Shown in pieces: positions 1 to 7,455 of a stretch of 24,220 nt of DNA. The notes beneath the pieces are model-generated. The model had not been told where the DNA came from, ran no database searches, and saw only the letters and a list, made by a program, of their open reading frames with translations. The stretch's first letter is position 1. Every line of letters starts with the position of its first letter. Made by a program: the position numbers and the translations under genes. This DNA is from Bacteroidales bacterium (GTDB lineage Bacteria > Bacteroidota > Bacteroidia > Bacteroidales > Muribaculaceae), in the NCBI GenBank assembly GCA_019416425.1, contig DXXK01000056.1, positions 1 to 24,220 of the forward strand, in the 5' to 3' direction.

Positions 1-39
1 ATCAAGGACAGTCAAACTATAAAAATTTAAGTTCATCAT

Positions 40-930
40 TTAGTCCCTCCTTGATTTTAATATTGGATTATCAATTTTTCGAGAAAACAACGCATACTGA
101 ATTGAATATCCTTTTTCTTTATTTAGCTTTTCTATGATTTGATATATAAGTAACTTAGAATTGCTAAATATATCACCTATTTCTTCAATCTGTTGTTTAG
201 ATATAGTACCTGGGAGAATTTTGGTAATATATCGTTCCTCTGCAGATATAAGTTCTTCAAATTCCACCTGACCATTTGGATATCCATTGACTATAACAGA
301 TTGTTTGAGAGTTTCTAATCCCGATGCAAACTGCGGATCGATGACTACCGCATCTTGCTTTATCATTTCAAAATATTGGAAATCGTATGGGGTAAATTGG
401 ATATGACAATTATTAAAGCTGGCGGTAACATTGTTATCCACTTTCATTTGAAAATGGTAGTGTGGCAAAGCTCCAACTTTAGCGCCCTGGTGCCCTTCAA
501 GATCCGTTGGCTTATAAGTAAAAGACCATTCTATATTCTTATATCGGATAGTACCTTCGAAAATTCTATTATTAACAATATCACTGAGGATGTCATTTAT
601 ATTTACAAATGGCATTTCAGTGTTTGCTACCCAAGCAAGGTAAGTGTAGAGATGAATAAAACTGACAGGCTTAGAGAAAAGAGCTTCTCGCGCAACTTTT
701 TTCAGGCGAGGGTTGAGAAGAAAATGTAAGCATGGATTTGCCGGATCACACTCTTCTATTTTTTTACCACATAGGTAACATTCTCCTTTACTCAACCCTT
801 TTTTAAGGGCTTCAAAATCTTTGGCATTTCGTTCATCCTCTCCTTCTTGTAAAATTTCTCGAACATCCATAGGGATAGAAGCCAATGTTCTCTTAAAATC
901 AATATTCTCGTATCGGTGTGGCATGTTCAA
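40..930 (-). CDS. Hypothetical protein with a Cys/His cluster
   Basis: I do not recognise this 296-residue protein. Near residues 52-69 it has a CxxC pair (CYLCGKK) followed by C and PCLHF, a layout that could bind zinc as in HNH-like or zinc-ribbon proteins. A second His-rich spot (LPHYHF) lies near the middle. No signal peptide or membrane segment is evident. It is the last gene seen behind the vsr-methyltransferase-endonuclease operon, on the same strand but separated from the preceding gene by about 140 bp, so it may have its own promoter. The DNA is AT-rich like the restriction genes and unlike the phage genes, which suggests it arrived with them as cargo. A defence or nuclease role is a guess from context only. 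Two nearby Met codons (residues 1 and 3) could be the start. Confidence 0.7.
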   Translation of the reverse strand: MNMPHRYENIDFKRTLASIPMDVREILQEGEDERNAKDFEALKKGLSKGECYLCGKKIEECDPANPCLHFLLNPRLKKVAREALFSKPVSFIHLYTYLAWVANTEMPFVNINDILSDIVNNRIFEGTIRYKNIEWSFTYKPTDLEGHQGAKVGALPHYHFQMKVDNNVTASFNNCHIQFTPYDFQYFEMIKQDAVVIDPQFASGLETLKQSVIVNGYPNGQVEFEELISAEERYITKILPGTISKQQIEEIGDIFSNSKLLIYQIIEKLNKEKGYSIQYALFSRKIDNPILKSRRD

Positions 931-1069
931 TTAAGTGGTGTGCGTTAATTTTCTTTTACTTACTATCCACAACGAGCGCAAATTACATTTGGTTAGTGAT
1001 TAATTATTCCTCCAGTATTTTTTAACTCATTATGACTATGATTATTAGAAAGGGGCAAAACTGAGATAA

Positions 1070-1375
1070 TCAAAGCTTGCTTAATGATTCGACCCATTCT
1101 TGAAAAAATTTGACAGCATCTAAAAAAGAAGAACAAGGTCTATACCAACTTCTTTTCTCAATATGGTTTGTGTCATAGTAGTAAAAGAAAACGTCCCTGT
1201 ATGATTGCCCAGTCAATGAAAGACTACGGAATTGGAAATAATAATTTGTATCACGTAAGAACCATATAATATCTTCCTGATTCTCTTGGGTTAATTCAAA
1301 ATCAGACCAAGAGAAACCGAAATCTTCAACGATAGATTTGAGTTTCGTAAGTTGCTGAGGAATCAAGTAGTCCAT
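1070..1375 (-). CDS. Small hypothetical protein coupled to the HpaII-like endonuclease
   Basis: This 101-residue protein is rich in aromatic residues (WFLRDTNYYFQFRS, FFYYYDTNH) and has no motif I can name. Its start codon overlaps the stop codon of the upstream restriction endonuclease by one base (TAATG), so the two are almost certainly co-translated. Such coupling argues for a function tied to the restriction system, for example a regulator, inhibitor or accessory subunit, but nothing in the sequence itself shows this. No transmembrane segment is evident. It could equally be an unrelated passenger that shares the operon. Confidence 0.72.
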   Translation of the reverse strand: MDYLIPQQLTKLKSIVEDFGFSWSDFELTQENQEDIIWFLRDTNYYFQFRSLSLTGQSYRDVFFYYYDTNHIEKRSWYRPCSSFLDAVKFFQEWVESLSKL

Positions 1376-2535
1376 TACTTAAAGCGAACTTGAAGATTTA
1401 TTTTGAAATAGTATTTTCCATTTTCATTGTAGAGCCATCCAAACTGATAAGGTTTGGGGCGCGAACCATCGGGAATACGCACGTGTCCGGGATTATCCGG
1501 ATCCTCACTCGTAGATGCTTGTTCGAGTTTAGTACCGTTAAGGAGATATTGCAAGAAACGGTTAAGTTCGTAAACGTGATAGCAGACAATGTCACCATCT
1601 TTCTTTACAATGATTTGACCGCCGGTTGCATCGTAGAAACCGGTCCAAGGCTTTTCGGGAGTCATACCCATAGCGCAATCCTGCAAGAAACGCTTTACCT
1701 TGTACTCATAGACTTGCCCATGCTCGTCTATTCTGAAGTTAAGAGGGTTTTCTTCGGTCAACACCTCAATATACTTCTTCCAAGTACCGCGATTAAGACG
1801 ATATTTTATAAGAAGAAGTTGAGAAAGGATAAAAGGTAAATCTCCGTCAATAGTACGCAGATTTTGAGATAGGCATTCCGACTGAACATGGTCGAAAGTT
1901 ATGTTTCCACCTCTCCGAGCAATTTCTTCAAGGCGATAAGCAATTTTATTGGGTTTCCCTTCATAAGTGGAAGCGTTAAACTCATCGCAATCTATATAAA
2001 CTCCCTCAGGAAATTCAATACGATAAATAAAGTTGGTACCTGCTCCCGGATTAAATAAAGTGGATTTGGCGCCGAGAAATGACTTGATACTAAACCCAAG
2101 TGTCTGAGCCATACCATTATGAAAGTCTTCAATCGTAATAGTAATATCTCGTTTGTGTCCGACATCCTTTATGGAAAATACTTTTAGCTCATTAAGAAAT
2201 CTTTCAATTTCGGGTTGAGTATACTTAAAGTTATTTTTGATGTTGTTAAGTAGGATATCCGCATTTTCTGCGAATTTGCCAACAGACATTGAGAAAGTTT
2301 CCATTTCTCCTGTGACATCATTCCTAACTTTTATGTTGATGTAGTCATCATAACGGAGGTACTCATTCTCGCTTTGCGCTTCTTTGCGAATAATAGCGAG
2401 AATTTTATAAAACTCATTAGGTACAGCATTAAGAGTTTCATCTGCTACATCCAACCTTCCGTTAGCGAGCAAACGGAGAAAAACATAAATTTCACTCCAC
2501 TCACCTATATTTCCGCGTAATTGAGGTTCTGCCAT
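1375..2535 (-). CDS. HpaII-like type II restriction endonuclease
   Basis: A 386-residue protein that I assign to the HpaII restriction endonuclease family, expected to cut CCGG. The N-terminus reads RGNIGEWSEIYVFLRLLANG, resembling the G-N-K-G-E-W-S-E opening I associate with that family, and the length is near the roughly 360 residues of R.HpaII. I chose the Met at 2535 because this opening lies right behind it; the reading frame stays open for 63 more codons upstream, but those overlap the methyltransferase gene and look like read-through. The start lies 4 bp after the methyltransferase stop. The order vsr, methyltransferase, endonuclease supports the call. Target CCGG is inferred mainly from the methyltransferase similarity. 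The catalytic residues were not identified by eye. Confidence 0.8.
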   Translation of the reverse strand: MAEPQLRGNIGEWSEIYVFLRLLANGRLDVADETLNAVPNEFYKILAIIRKEAQSENEYLRYDDYINIKVRNDVTGEMETFSMSVGKFAENADILLNNIKNNFKYTQPEIERFLNELKVFSIKDVGHKRDITITIEDFHNGMAQTLGFSIKSFLGAKSTLFNPGAGTNFIYRIEFPEGVYIDCDEFNASTYEGKPNKIAYRLEEIARRGGNITFDHVQSECLSQNLRTIDGDLPFILSQLLLIKYRLNRGTWKKYIEVLTEENPLNFRIDEHGQVYEYKVKRFLQDCAMGMTPEKPWTGFYDATGGQIIVKKDGDIVCYHVYELNRFLQYLLNGTKLEQASTSEDPDNPGHVRIPDGSRPKPYQFGWLYNENGKYYFKINLQVRFK

Positions 2536-2539
2536 ATTA

Positions 2540-3916
2540 TTAATGGAGTATATTATGATTATATAAAACTTGTAGTAATTGCTGTGCGGTCGCCTGAATA
2601 GCAGGTACCGCAACTGAGTTGCCGAACTGTTTGTAAGCAGAAGCATCAGCAACAGGGATTTGGAAAACAGGAGAACCGTCGCCCTTATCATAGACGGGAT
2701 AACCCTGCAGGGCTCCCCATTCACGAGGTGTCATACGGCGCCATCCGTCTTTATTATACTCGCCCTTAATGCGAGTAGTCGGAGTGAGGTCTGTCTGACG
2801 AGTATCGATAACGATATTACGTTCTCGACCCATGCCTCCGACAACGATAGCATTGGCAACTTCATTGTCGCCAACAATAGCATAGCCGAAGCCATTTCCT
2901 TTACTTTCGTGACGAGCCTTATGACGTATGAGAGTATCAACGTATGTAGTTGATAGATAGTATTTGGCGGGCACTGGGTCTTTTTCGCGAATGTCAATGA
3001 AGTGCTTTGTAACCTCTTTCTGTTCAGGATATGTAAAGTCTTCGGGATTTATGCCGAGATCTTTACGGAATCCTACAATGTAAATGCGTTCACGGTGTTG
3101 TGGAACTCCAAAATACATTGCATTTACTATTTGAGGTGGAACTACGGTGTAACCTATTTCATCAAGGGTATTGAGAATGGTTTTCAAAGTCTTGCCTTTG
3201 TCATGAATGGCAAGACCTTTAACGTTTTCGAGGAAGAAGGCTTTAGGCTGCTTTCGTCTGAGGATTTCTGCAACATCAAAAAACAATGTTCCTCTGGTTT
3301 CCTCAAATCCGAGACGCTTTCCTGCCAGCGAAAAGGCTTGGCAAGGAAATCCTGCACACAGGATATCGAAGTTGTCAGGGATATATTTCTTTGTGTGTTC
3401 TGATGTAATATCGCCAAACGGCACTTCGCCGTAATTGGCAAAGTATGTTTTTTGAGCCTGAGCATCCCATTCAGATGAAAATACACACTGACCTCCGAGG
3501 TTCTGGAAGGCCATTCGAAAACCGCCAATACCTGCGAACAAATCTATAAACGTAAACTTCGGATTTTCGGGACCGGGGAAAGGAACAACATTAAGGTCGT
3601 CAAAAAGAGAGCGCTGAAACGGACTTAACGGCTCACATGCAACCGAACAGTCGATGTTGACTTTACTCGGAAGCGTTGAGTTGGTCCAGGCATCAATAAG
3701 CTGATCTGCCTTTTCCTGATAAATGGCACCATGCGGACGGTTTCTAAGCATTAGTGCATGGGTTACAATAGCAAGTTGTGCAGGAAAAGGAATAACAATG
3801 GGGTCTCCGTTTTCATTGACCTCATCGTAGCAGGTACGCTCATCGAATATTTGTACTGGGCCACTTTTTTTGTACCCCATATCCATAAGCGTGAATGTCA
3901 GCCTATCTTTGCTCAT
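2540..3916 (-). CDS. HpaII-like C5-cytosine DNA methyltransferase
   Basis: A 458-residue m5C methyltransferase using S-adenosylmethionine. All the key motifs are present and in order: I FIDLFAGIGGFR (residues 123-134), IV GFPCQAFS with catalytic Cys192, VI ENV (230-232), VIII QHRERIYIVGF (273-283), and near the C-terminus TPREWGALQGYP (IX) and YKQFGNSVAVP (X). The target-recognition region (KYYLSTTYVDTL, RHESKGNGFGY, AIVVGGMGRERN) resembles what I recall of M.HpaII, so CCGG is the likely target. It has about 115 residues before motif I, longer than M.HpaII, with no function I can assign. Its start overlaps the end of vsr by 14 bp. It protects DNA from the downstream endonuclease. Confidence 0.93.
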   Translation of the reverse strand: MSKDRLTFTLMDMGYKKSGPVQIFDERTCYDEVNENGDPIVIPFPAQLAIVTHALMLRNRPHGAIYQEKADQLIDAWTNSTLPSKVNIDCSVACEPLSPFQRSLFDDLNVVPFPGPENPKFTFIDLFAGIGGFRMAFQNLGGQCVFSSEWDAQAQKTYFANYGEVPFGDITSEHTKKYIPDNFDILCAGFPCQAFSLAGKRLGFEETRGTLFFDVAEILRRKQPKAFFLENVKGLAIHDKGKTLKTILNTLDEIGYTVVPPQIVNAMYFGVPQHRERIYIVGFRKDLGINPEDFTYPEQKEVTKHFIDIREKDPVPAKYYLSTTYVDTLIRHKARHESKGNGFGYAIVGDNEVANAIVVGGMGRERNIVIDTRQTDLTPTTRIKGEYNKDGWRRMTPREWGALQGYPVYDKGDGSPVFQIPVADASAYKQFGNSVAVPAIQATAQQLLQVLYNHNILH

Positions 3917-4328
3917 TTTGAATTTCCGTAATCAGATTTTGAAGCGTTTGGTCTTTCGTCTTGGGTTTCAATTCGCACTGCCATATAACAAGAACCTTCC
4001 ACCCCATATTCTCAAGTAAAGAGAAAGTGTGTTTATCGCGTTCCATATTTCCGGATATTTTATTGCTCCAGAAATCACGATTGGTTTCGGGTAGAGTTGC
4101 GTACTTGCAGTTTGGATGTCCGTGCCAAAAACAGCCATTGATAAAAATGACTGTTTTGTATTTCGGAAGAACGATGTCAGGTTTGCCCGGCAAATCTTTT
4201 CTGTGAAGCCGAAAACGAAAGCCTTTCGCAAATAAAAAGCTGCGCACCAATACTTCGGGCTTGGTGTTTTTGCTTTTAACATGCGACATACACTTTTGAC
4301 GCTGTTCTTTCGAGAGCACATCTGCCAT
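3903..4328 (-). CDS. vsr: Very short patch repair endonuclease (Vsr)
   Basis: A 141-residue Vsr-family nickase. It corrects T:G mismatches that arise when 5-methylcytosine made by the partner methyltransferase deaminates. Diagnostic motifs are the N-terminal SKEQRQKCMSHVKSKNTKPE, the metal-binding GKPDIVLPKYK with the conserved Asp, FINGCFWHGHPNC with the catalytic and zinc-ligand His/Cys residues, then FWSNKISGNMERD and a GWKVLVIWQCEL strand. I set the start at the Met of MADVLSKEQRQ because family proteins begin here; the frame is open 14 codons upstream, but that stretch falls in a leader hairpin. It leads the operon and overlaps the methyltransferase. A vsr beside a HpaII-type methyltransferase fits the known need to repair methylated CCGG. 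Confidence 0.93.
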   Translation of the reverse strand: MADVLSKEQRQKCMSHVKSKNTKPEVLVRSFLFAKGFRFRLHRKDLPGKPDIVLPKYKTVIFINGCFWHGHPNCKYATLPETNRDFWSNKISGNMERDKHTFSLLENMGWKVLVIWQCELKPKTKDQTLQNLITEIQNEQR

Positions 4329-4339
4329 TAAATAAGCAA

Positions 4340-4396
4340 GGAACTTCCAAGTAGGCTGACAGGCGACCAAACCTTTTGCGGCTACAAGGAAGTTCC
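4340..4396 (-). promoter_or_regulatory. Long inverted repeat in the vsr leader
   Basis: GGAACTTCCAAGTAG (4340-4354) is matched by CTACAAGGAAGTTCC (4382-4396), a 15-bp inverted repeat with two mismatches and a 27-nt spacer. It ends 11 nt before the vsr start codon. In RNA it would form a hairpin that could affect translation of vsr, and hence the coupled methyltransferase. As DNA it could be an operator. No controller (C) gene is visible, so a leader structure or methyltransferase autoregulation is a reasonable guess. Confidence 0.55.
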
Positions 4397-4465
4397 GTAA
4401 TATGTTGAATATAAGTTGTTACTTACATTTGGTGGTCTTTGTCAGCGGCGAGCGCGGATTAGGAT

Positions 4466-4474
4466 GCAAAGTTA
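4466..4474 (-). promoter_or_regulatory. Candidate -7 element for the vsr operon
   Basis: The complement reads TAACTTTGC, a match to the Bacteroidota -7 element TAnnTTTG. I see no convincing TTTG about 20 bp upstream. It would give a leader of roughly 130 nt ahead of vsr that includes the hairpin at 4340-4396. Confidence 0.45.
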
Positions 4475-4527
4475 ACACTTTTTTTCGAGACTTCGGCTAT
4501 CTGCTGTAAAGATAAATTGTAAGATGC

Positions 4528-4769
4528 TTAAAGAAAAAGGGAAGAAAAAGGATTCAGTCGGCTCACGGTTTCGGCTTGGGTTCGTACAGGGGTTTCTGTT
4601 CGGGCAGGCCGAATCTGAGTGACCAGAACTTCGTGCAGAGTCGAATATCCGTAAGCCTTAAAGTTTCCGAGAATCGTTAGCGTTCGTGCAGGGACTTCAC
4701 TACTGACACGTCTATCAGAGATATAGCCAGAATCGTACAGAACGATTGCATCGGATACAGTTGACTGAA
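4528..4769 (-). ncRNA. Possible structured RNA with a ~50-nt periodic motif
   Basis: This stretch follows a good leftward promoter and has no convincing protein. On the minus strand CTGYACGAW appears four times: at 4732-4740, 4683-4691, 4631-4639 and 4581-4589, spaced 49, 52 and 50 nt. The copies fall in different reading frames, so they are not protein repeats. Local pairing is visible: AATCGT/ACGATT near the 5' end, and a nested stem TTCGGC/GCCGAA (about 4571-4613) enclosing ACAG/CTGT. The 5' end starts in a 13-bp-class hairpin. The 3' end runs into a T-rich stretch (4528-4550) but without a clear terminator stem, so the RNA may also serve as the vsr leader. I cannot assign it to a known family. 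Confidence 0.4.
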
Positions 4770-4808
4770 TCCGATGCAAAGTTACAATATCTGAGAGCCG
4801 AAATCAAC
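4746..4808 (-). promoter_or_regulatory. Leftward promoter overlapped by an 11-bp palindrome
   Basis: On the minus strand GTTG (4805-4808), a 20-bp spacer and TAACTTTGC (4776-4784) make a near-consensus Bacteroidota promoter. A perfect inverted repeat, TTGCATCGGAT (4746-4756) and ATCCGATGCAA (4769-4779), runs into the -7 element and covers the expected start site. It could be an operator for a dimeric regulator or the first hairpin of the transcript. Confidence 0.55.
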
Positions 4809-4834
4809 GGACTATTGTGCACATGACGAAATTT

Positions 4835-5101
4835 TCAATAATTCTCGATGGCTTCGATGAAGGGAGCGTCGGCAGGTTCGCAAGAGCGTAGTGGGTAGCG
4901 ATCCGGCATATCACGTTCATTGGTGCCATAGCCGAGACCTTCGCAGAAGGCGATGGCTTGTTCTTCCGTGTCGAATACTTCCGGCTCCGGAAAGTCGAGC
5001 ATATCATCGGAGTCAAGATATTCCTTGAAGCCATCGATGTCATCGTTAACGAGGAAGTCGATGGCGAGAGGGTCGTTTATAACATATACTTTTACTGACA
5101 T
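4835..5101 (-). CDS. Very acidic 88-residue phage protein
   Basis: The product has 23 Asp/Glu against 5 Lys/Arg in 88 residues, a net charge near -18, which is the profile of DNA-mimic proteins such as many anti-restriction and anti-CRISPR proteins. The C-terminal half (DTEEQAIAFCEGLGYG, then NERDMPDRYPLRSC) looks like a conserved family, but I cannot name it. I start at the Met of MSVKVYVIND (5101); an open stretch 12 codons upstream overlaps the promoter. It sits between the large terminase and the restriction cargo, on the same strand, with its own promoter. An anti-defence role is an inference from charge and context. Confidence 0.7.
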   Translation of the reverse strand: MSVKVYVINDPLAIDFLVNDDIDGFKEYLDSDDMLDFPEPEVFDTEEQAIAFCEGLGYGTNERDMPDRYPLRSCEPADAPFIEAIENY

Positions 5102-5133
5102 ATCGAGCAGATTTTGAGGTTGTTTATCTACCT

Positions 5134-5166
5134 GCAAAATTACAAAAAAACATTGACACGAGCAAG
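5134..5166 (-). promoter_or_regulatory. Promoter for the acidic small protein
   Basis: The minus strand reads CTTG (5163-5166), 20 bp, then TAATTTTGC (5134-5142), close to the Bacteroidota consensus. It lies about 33 bp upstream of the start codon at 5101 and just after the terminase stop, giving this gene separate expression. Confidence 0.55.
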
Positions 5167-5211
5167 AATTTCTACAATATTATTTCATTGTATGATTGCA
5201 AGTTATATCCG

Positions 5212-6837
5212 TCAGGATACGCCGGATACGGCGAGGGCGAAGGTGTCGTGATAGGGGAATTTCTCGCAGCCGATATATAGGGTATCGAAAGCGTCGGTGC
5301 CGTCGGTGCGGTGTTCGAGCAGGTCTTCCTCGGATTCGGCGAGCTTTTCGCCGGACTTGTCCTTACGGAAGCCGTTGCGGCCACGGCTGACACCGGCGGA
5401 CTGGACGGCGAGGATAAGGTCTTCATTGTTCGAGCGGTTGAAGAACGGCATGAGCCTTTGCTTTCCGGCGAAGGCGTTGTTGATGAGAAGATACTTCTCG
5501 TCGTGGTGCATCGGGTTTCCGAGGTACACGGACTCGATGCGCCAGCCGTGCCGCTCGAACTCCTTTACCACGTTATAGTGGAAGTCCTGGTCGTTGACGG
5601 CATAGTTTGAGCCGAGGGCGGTTGCATCGTAATAATAGACCACGGTCTTGTTGCGGTGCGTGGCGTAATAGCGGCAGAAGTCCTCGACGAGTGCCGGTAT
5701 CTTGCGGTCGAACTTGACGTAGAAGGACTTTATTACATTGAGGCGACGGTCGCGCGGCTGCCCGGCGACAATCCAGTTTATGTTAGCGTTATAGTCCATG
5801 CCTATGCAGATTGGCGCGTCCGGGTCAACGTCCTTGTCGGCGCGAGCGTCGAGCGTCGAGAAGTCATAATCATATCCGAGAGTATCGAGGTACTGATTAT
5901 CGTTGGCATCGTACTTGTGGCCCTCGCGCATCGAGGAATAGAAACCGTCCTTTGCAATTCCGATCCTCTGACAAAGGATAGAGGTTTGGAAGGTCAAAGG
6001 GGTAAGGTCGCGCTTCATCTGCTTGATGTAGTTCTCGCCGAGTAGCTGCAAGTTCTCAATCGATGAATACTCGCGGTAGTAGACCGCGACGGAGCGCATC
6101 TTATTGAGGTCGCGGTCAAGGCGACGGATGTAGCCTTTGAGATACGGAGGCACCGGCTTCCCCGAAGCGTTAAGGGCGCGTATGCGCTCCTTCGTCCTCC
6201 AAATCTCATAGACCGTGGCCTCGATGGTGCGTATAAGCTCCGGGTCCATTTTGTCGCGGTAATGGAGGAACCAACTGCCCTTTTGGGTCTGCGGCATATC
6301 GCTCAATATCATAATTGAGTGATTGAAGGAGTGCTTGCCGAAGTGCGACTTGATGCCGCCGTTGGCCGGAAGCGTTTCGTCTTTTAGTTTGGCGTAGTCA
6401 ATAAACTTCGCTTCATCGACGAGCAGCCACGAGAGCGTAAGCGAGTTTGAGCTGCCGGGGCGGTCCTGTGATATAATCACTGCGACCGAGCCGTTGTAGA
6501 AAGATATGACGTGTTCATAATCTTTCGGGTCGATGATGGGCTGACGGAACGACTTCGGCGGTTTCCTCCCCACGACATAATGGATTCCCTCGATGTAGCC
6601 CCATCGTTTCCAAGCGGCGAGCAAGCCGGGGATTGTATTAGTTAATCCGTGCTTGAAGGTCGGCACGACGATGCCGCCTGTCGAACCGGGCATACGCTGC
6701 ATATTGCGCAGAACAAACGGAGCAGCGATGCTGTCCGTCTTGCCGGTGCGTCGCCCTGCGACGATAACGGTAGTGTTCGCTCCGATAAGCTGTGTCAACC
6801 GCTGCGGTTTATTGAAGTAAATCTTCTTCTCGGCCAT
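5212..6837 (-). CDS. Phage terminase large subunit
   Basis: A 541-residue packaging motor with an N-terminal ATPase and C-terminal nuclease. Walker A is AGRRTGKT (residues 27-34) and Walker B is LLVDEA (138-143), followed by ILSDMPQ as a likely coupling motif. The RNase H-like nuclease has CIGMDYNANINW (Asp348), YYYDATALGS (Asp404) and a late TDGTDAFDTLYIG Asp. The length is typical of large terminases. I chose MAEKKIYFNKPQRL as the start; 35 upstream codons are open but overlap the preceding gene heavily. Even with this start it overlaps that gene by 29 bp, suggesting coupling. It is the last gene of the virion block before the acidic protein, and no portal gene follows in the window. Confidence 0.92.
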   Translation of the reverse strand: MAEKKIYFNKPQRLTQLIGANTTVIVAGRRTGKTDSIAAPFVLRNMQRMPGSTGGIVVPTFKHGLTNTIPGLLAAWKRWGYIEGIHYVVGRKPPKSFRQPIIDPKDYEHVISFYNGSVAVIISQDRPGSSNSLTLSWLLVDEAKFIDYAKLKDETLPANGGIKSHFGKHSFNHSIMILSDMPQTQKGSWFLHYRDKMDPELIRTIEATVYEIWRTKERIRALNASGKPVPPYLKGYIRRLDRDLNKMRSVAVYYREYSSIENLQLLGENYIKQMKRDLTPLTFQTSILCQRIGIAKDGFYSSMREGHKYDANDNQYLDTLGYDYDFSTLDARADKDVDPDAPICIGMDYNANINWIVAGQPRDRRLNVIKSFYVKFDRKIPALVEDFCRYYATHRNKTVVYYYDATALGSNYAVNDQDFHYNVVKEFERHGWRIESVYLGNPMHHDEKYLLINNAFAGKQRLMPFFNRSNNEDLILAVQSAGVSRGRNGFRKDKSGEKLAESEEDLLEHRTDGTDAFDTLYIGCEKFPYHDTFALAVSGVS

Positions 6838-7453
6838 TGTCTGAGTCAGTTTTTGGGTCAGGGAAAAGCGAGTCAAGTTCAAGGTCCACTTCCTCGAACT
6901 CGACATCTTCAATGTCGATGGTTTCTGCCCGGTACTTCTCAATCATAGCCGCAATTTTCTCGGCGATGTTGGGGATAGGCTCGATGCCGAGGACACGAGG
7001 ATCATCGGTAGCCGTGAACGGCTGAACGAGAATTTGGTCGAGCGGTATAGCCTGCTCGTCTTCGAGGTCAACGCGGTTCAGCTTGCCGTAGGCGGTGGCG
7101 GCGCGTTCCATCGTCTTGCTGTCCTTACGCTTCTCCGCCATCTTATAAGTGGCAATGAGCATTTCATTGGTGCGCCAACGGTGGAAGTCGCGTGAAGCGG
7201 AGCCGAGCATCGGCAGCAGCGACTTCACCACGGCAAGGTCAGAATACGCCGTTGTGCGGTGTATTCCGTGGCGTTGGCACACTTCTGCGACAAACTCGCG
7301 GTCGGTGCCGTCGGGATTGGCGATAAACCAGTTATACATCTCGCGGACACGCAAGACTTTCTCGACCATCTGGCCGGGATAACGCTCGCGCAACTCTACC
7401 TCTTTGGTAAAGAGTTCGGCGCGGCAAACTTCAATCGCGTTAGGGTAAGCCAT
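6809..7453 (-). CDS. Probable terminase small subunit (HTH protein)
   Basis: A 214-residue protein directly upstream of, and overlapping, the large terminase. Residues about 50-80 (REFVAEVCQRHGIHRTTAYSDLAVVK) form a helix-turn-helix of the kind that recognises the packaging site. A Lys/Arg-rich middle (KMAEKRKDSKTMERAATAYGKLNRVD) resembles the Gly-Asn/Asp helices of small terminases. The C-terminal third is very acidic (EDVEFEEVDLELDSLFPDPKTDSDNGREED) and may be the arm that contacts the large subunit. Function is inferred mainly from position and fold. The start is 2 bp from the upstream gene's stop. Confidence 0.75.
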   Translation of the reverse strand: MAYPNAIEVCRAELFTKEVELRERYPGQMVEKVLRVREMYNWFIANPDGTDREFVAEVCQRHGIHRTTAYSDLAVVKSLLPMLGSASRDFHRWRTNEMLIATYKMAEKRKDSKTMERAATAYGKLNRVDLEDEQAIPLDQILVQPFTATDDPRVLGIEPIPNIAEKIAAMIEKYRAETIDIEDVEFEEVDLELDSLFPDPKTDSDNGREEDLLQ

Positions 7454-7455
7454 AG

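Noticed and set aside
2536..2724. Upstream extension of the endonuclease frame by 63 codons
   Set aside because: It lies over the end of the methyltransferase gene, has a composition unlike the rest of the protein (Leu/Ser runs), and family similarity starts at the Met at 2535.
983..4433. TTACATTTGGT present near 983 and 4423 as flanking direct repeats of the restriction cargo
   Set aside because: Only 11 bp match and the surrounding bases are not in the same order, so chance is likely.
4528..4779. 83-residue minus-strand open frame
   Set aside because: No family resemblance; its start lies in the promoter and palindrome, and the repeated motifs fall in different frames. A structured RNA explains the stretch better.
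4528..4790. Retron RNA or diversity-generating template repeat
   Set aside because: No reverse transcriptase gene and no template/variable repeat pair with adenine-specific differences in the window.
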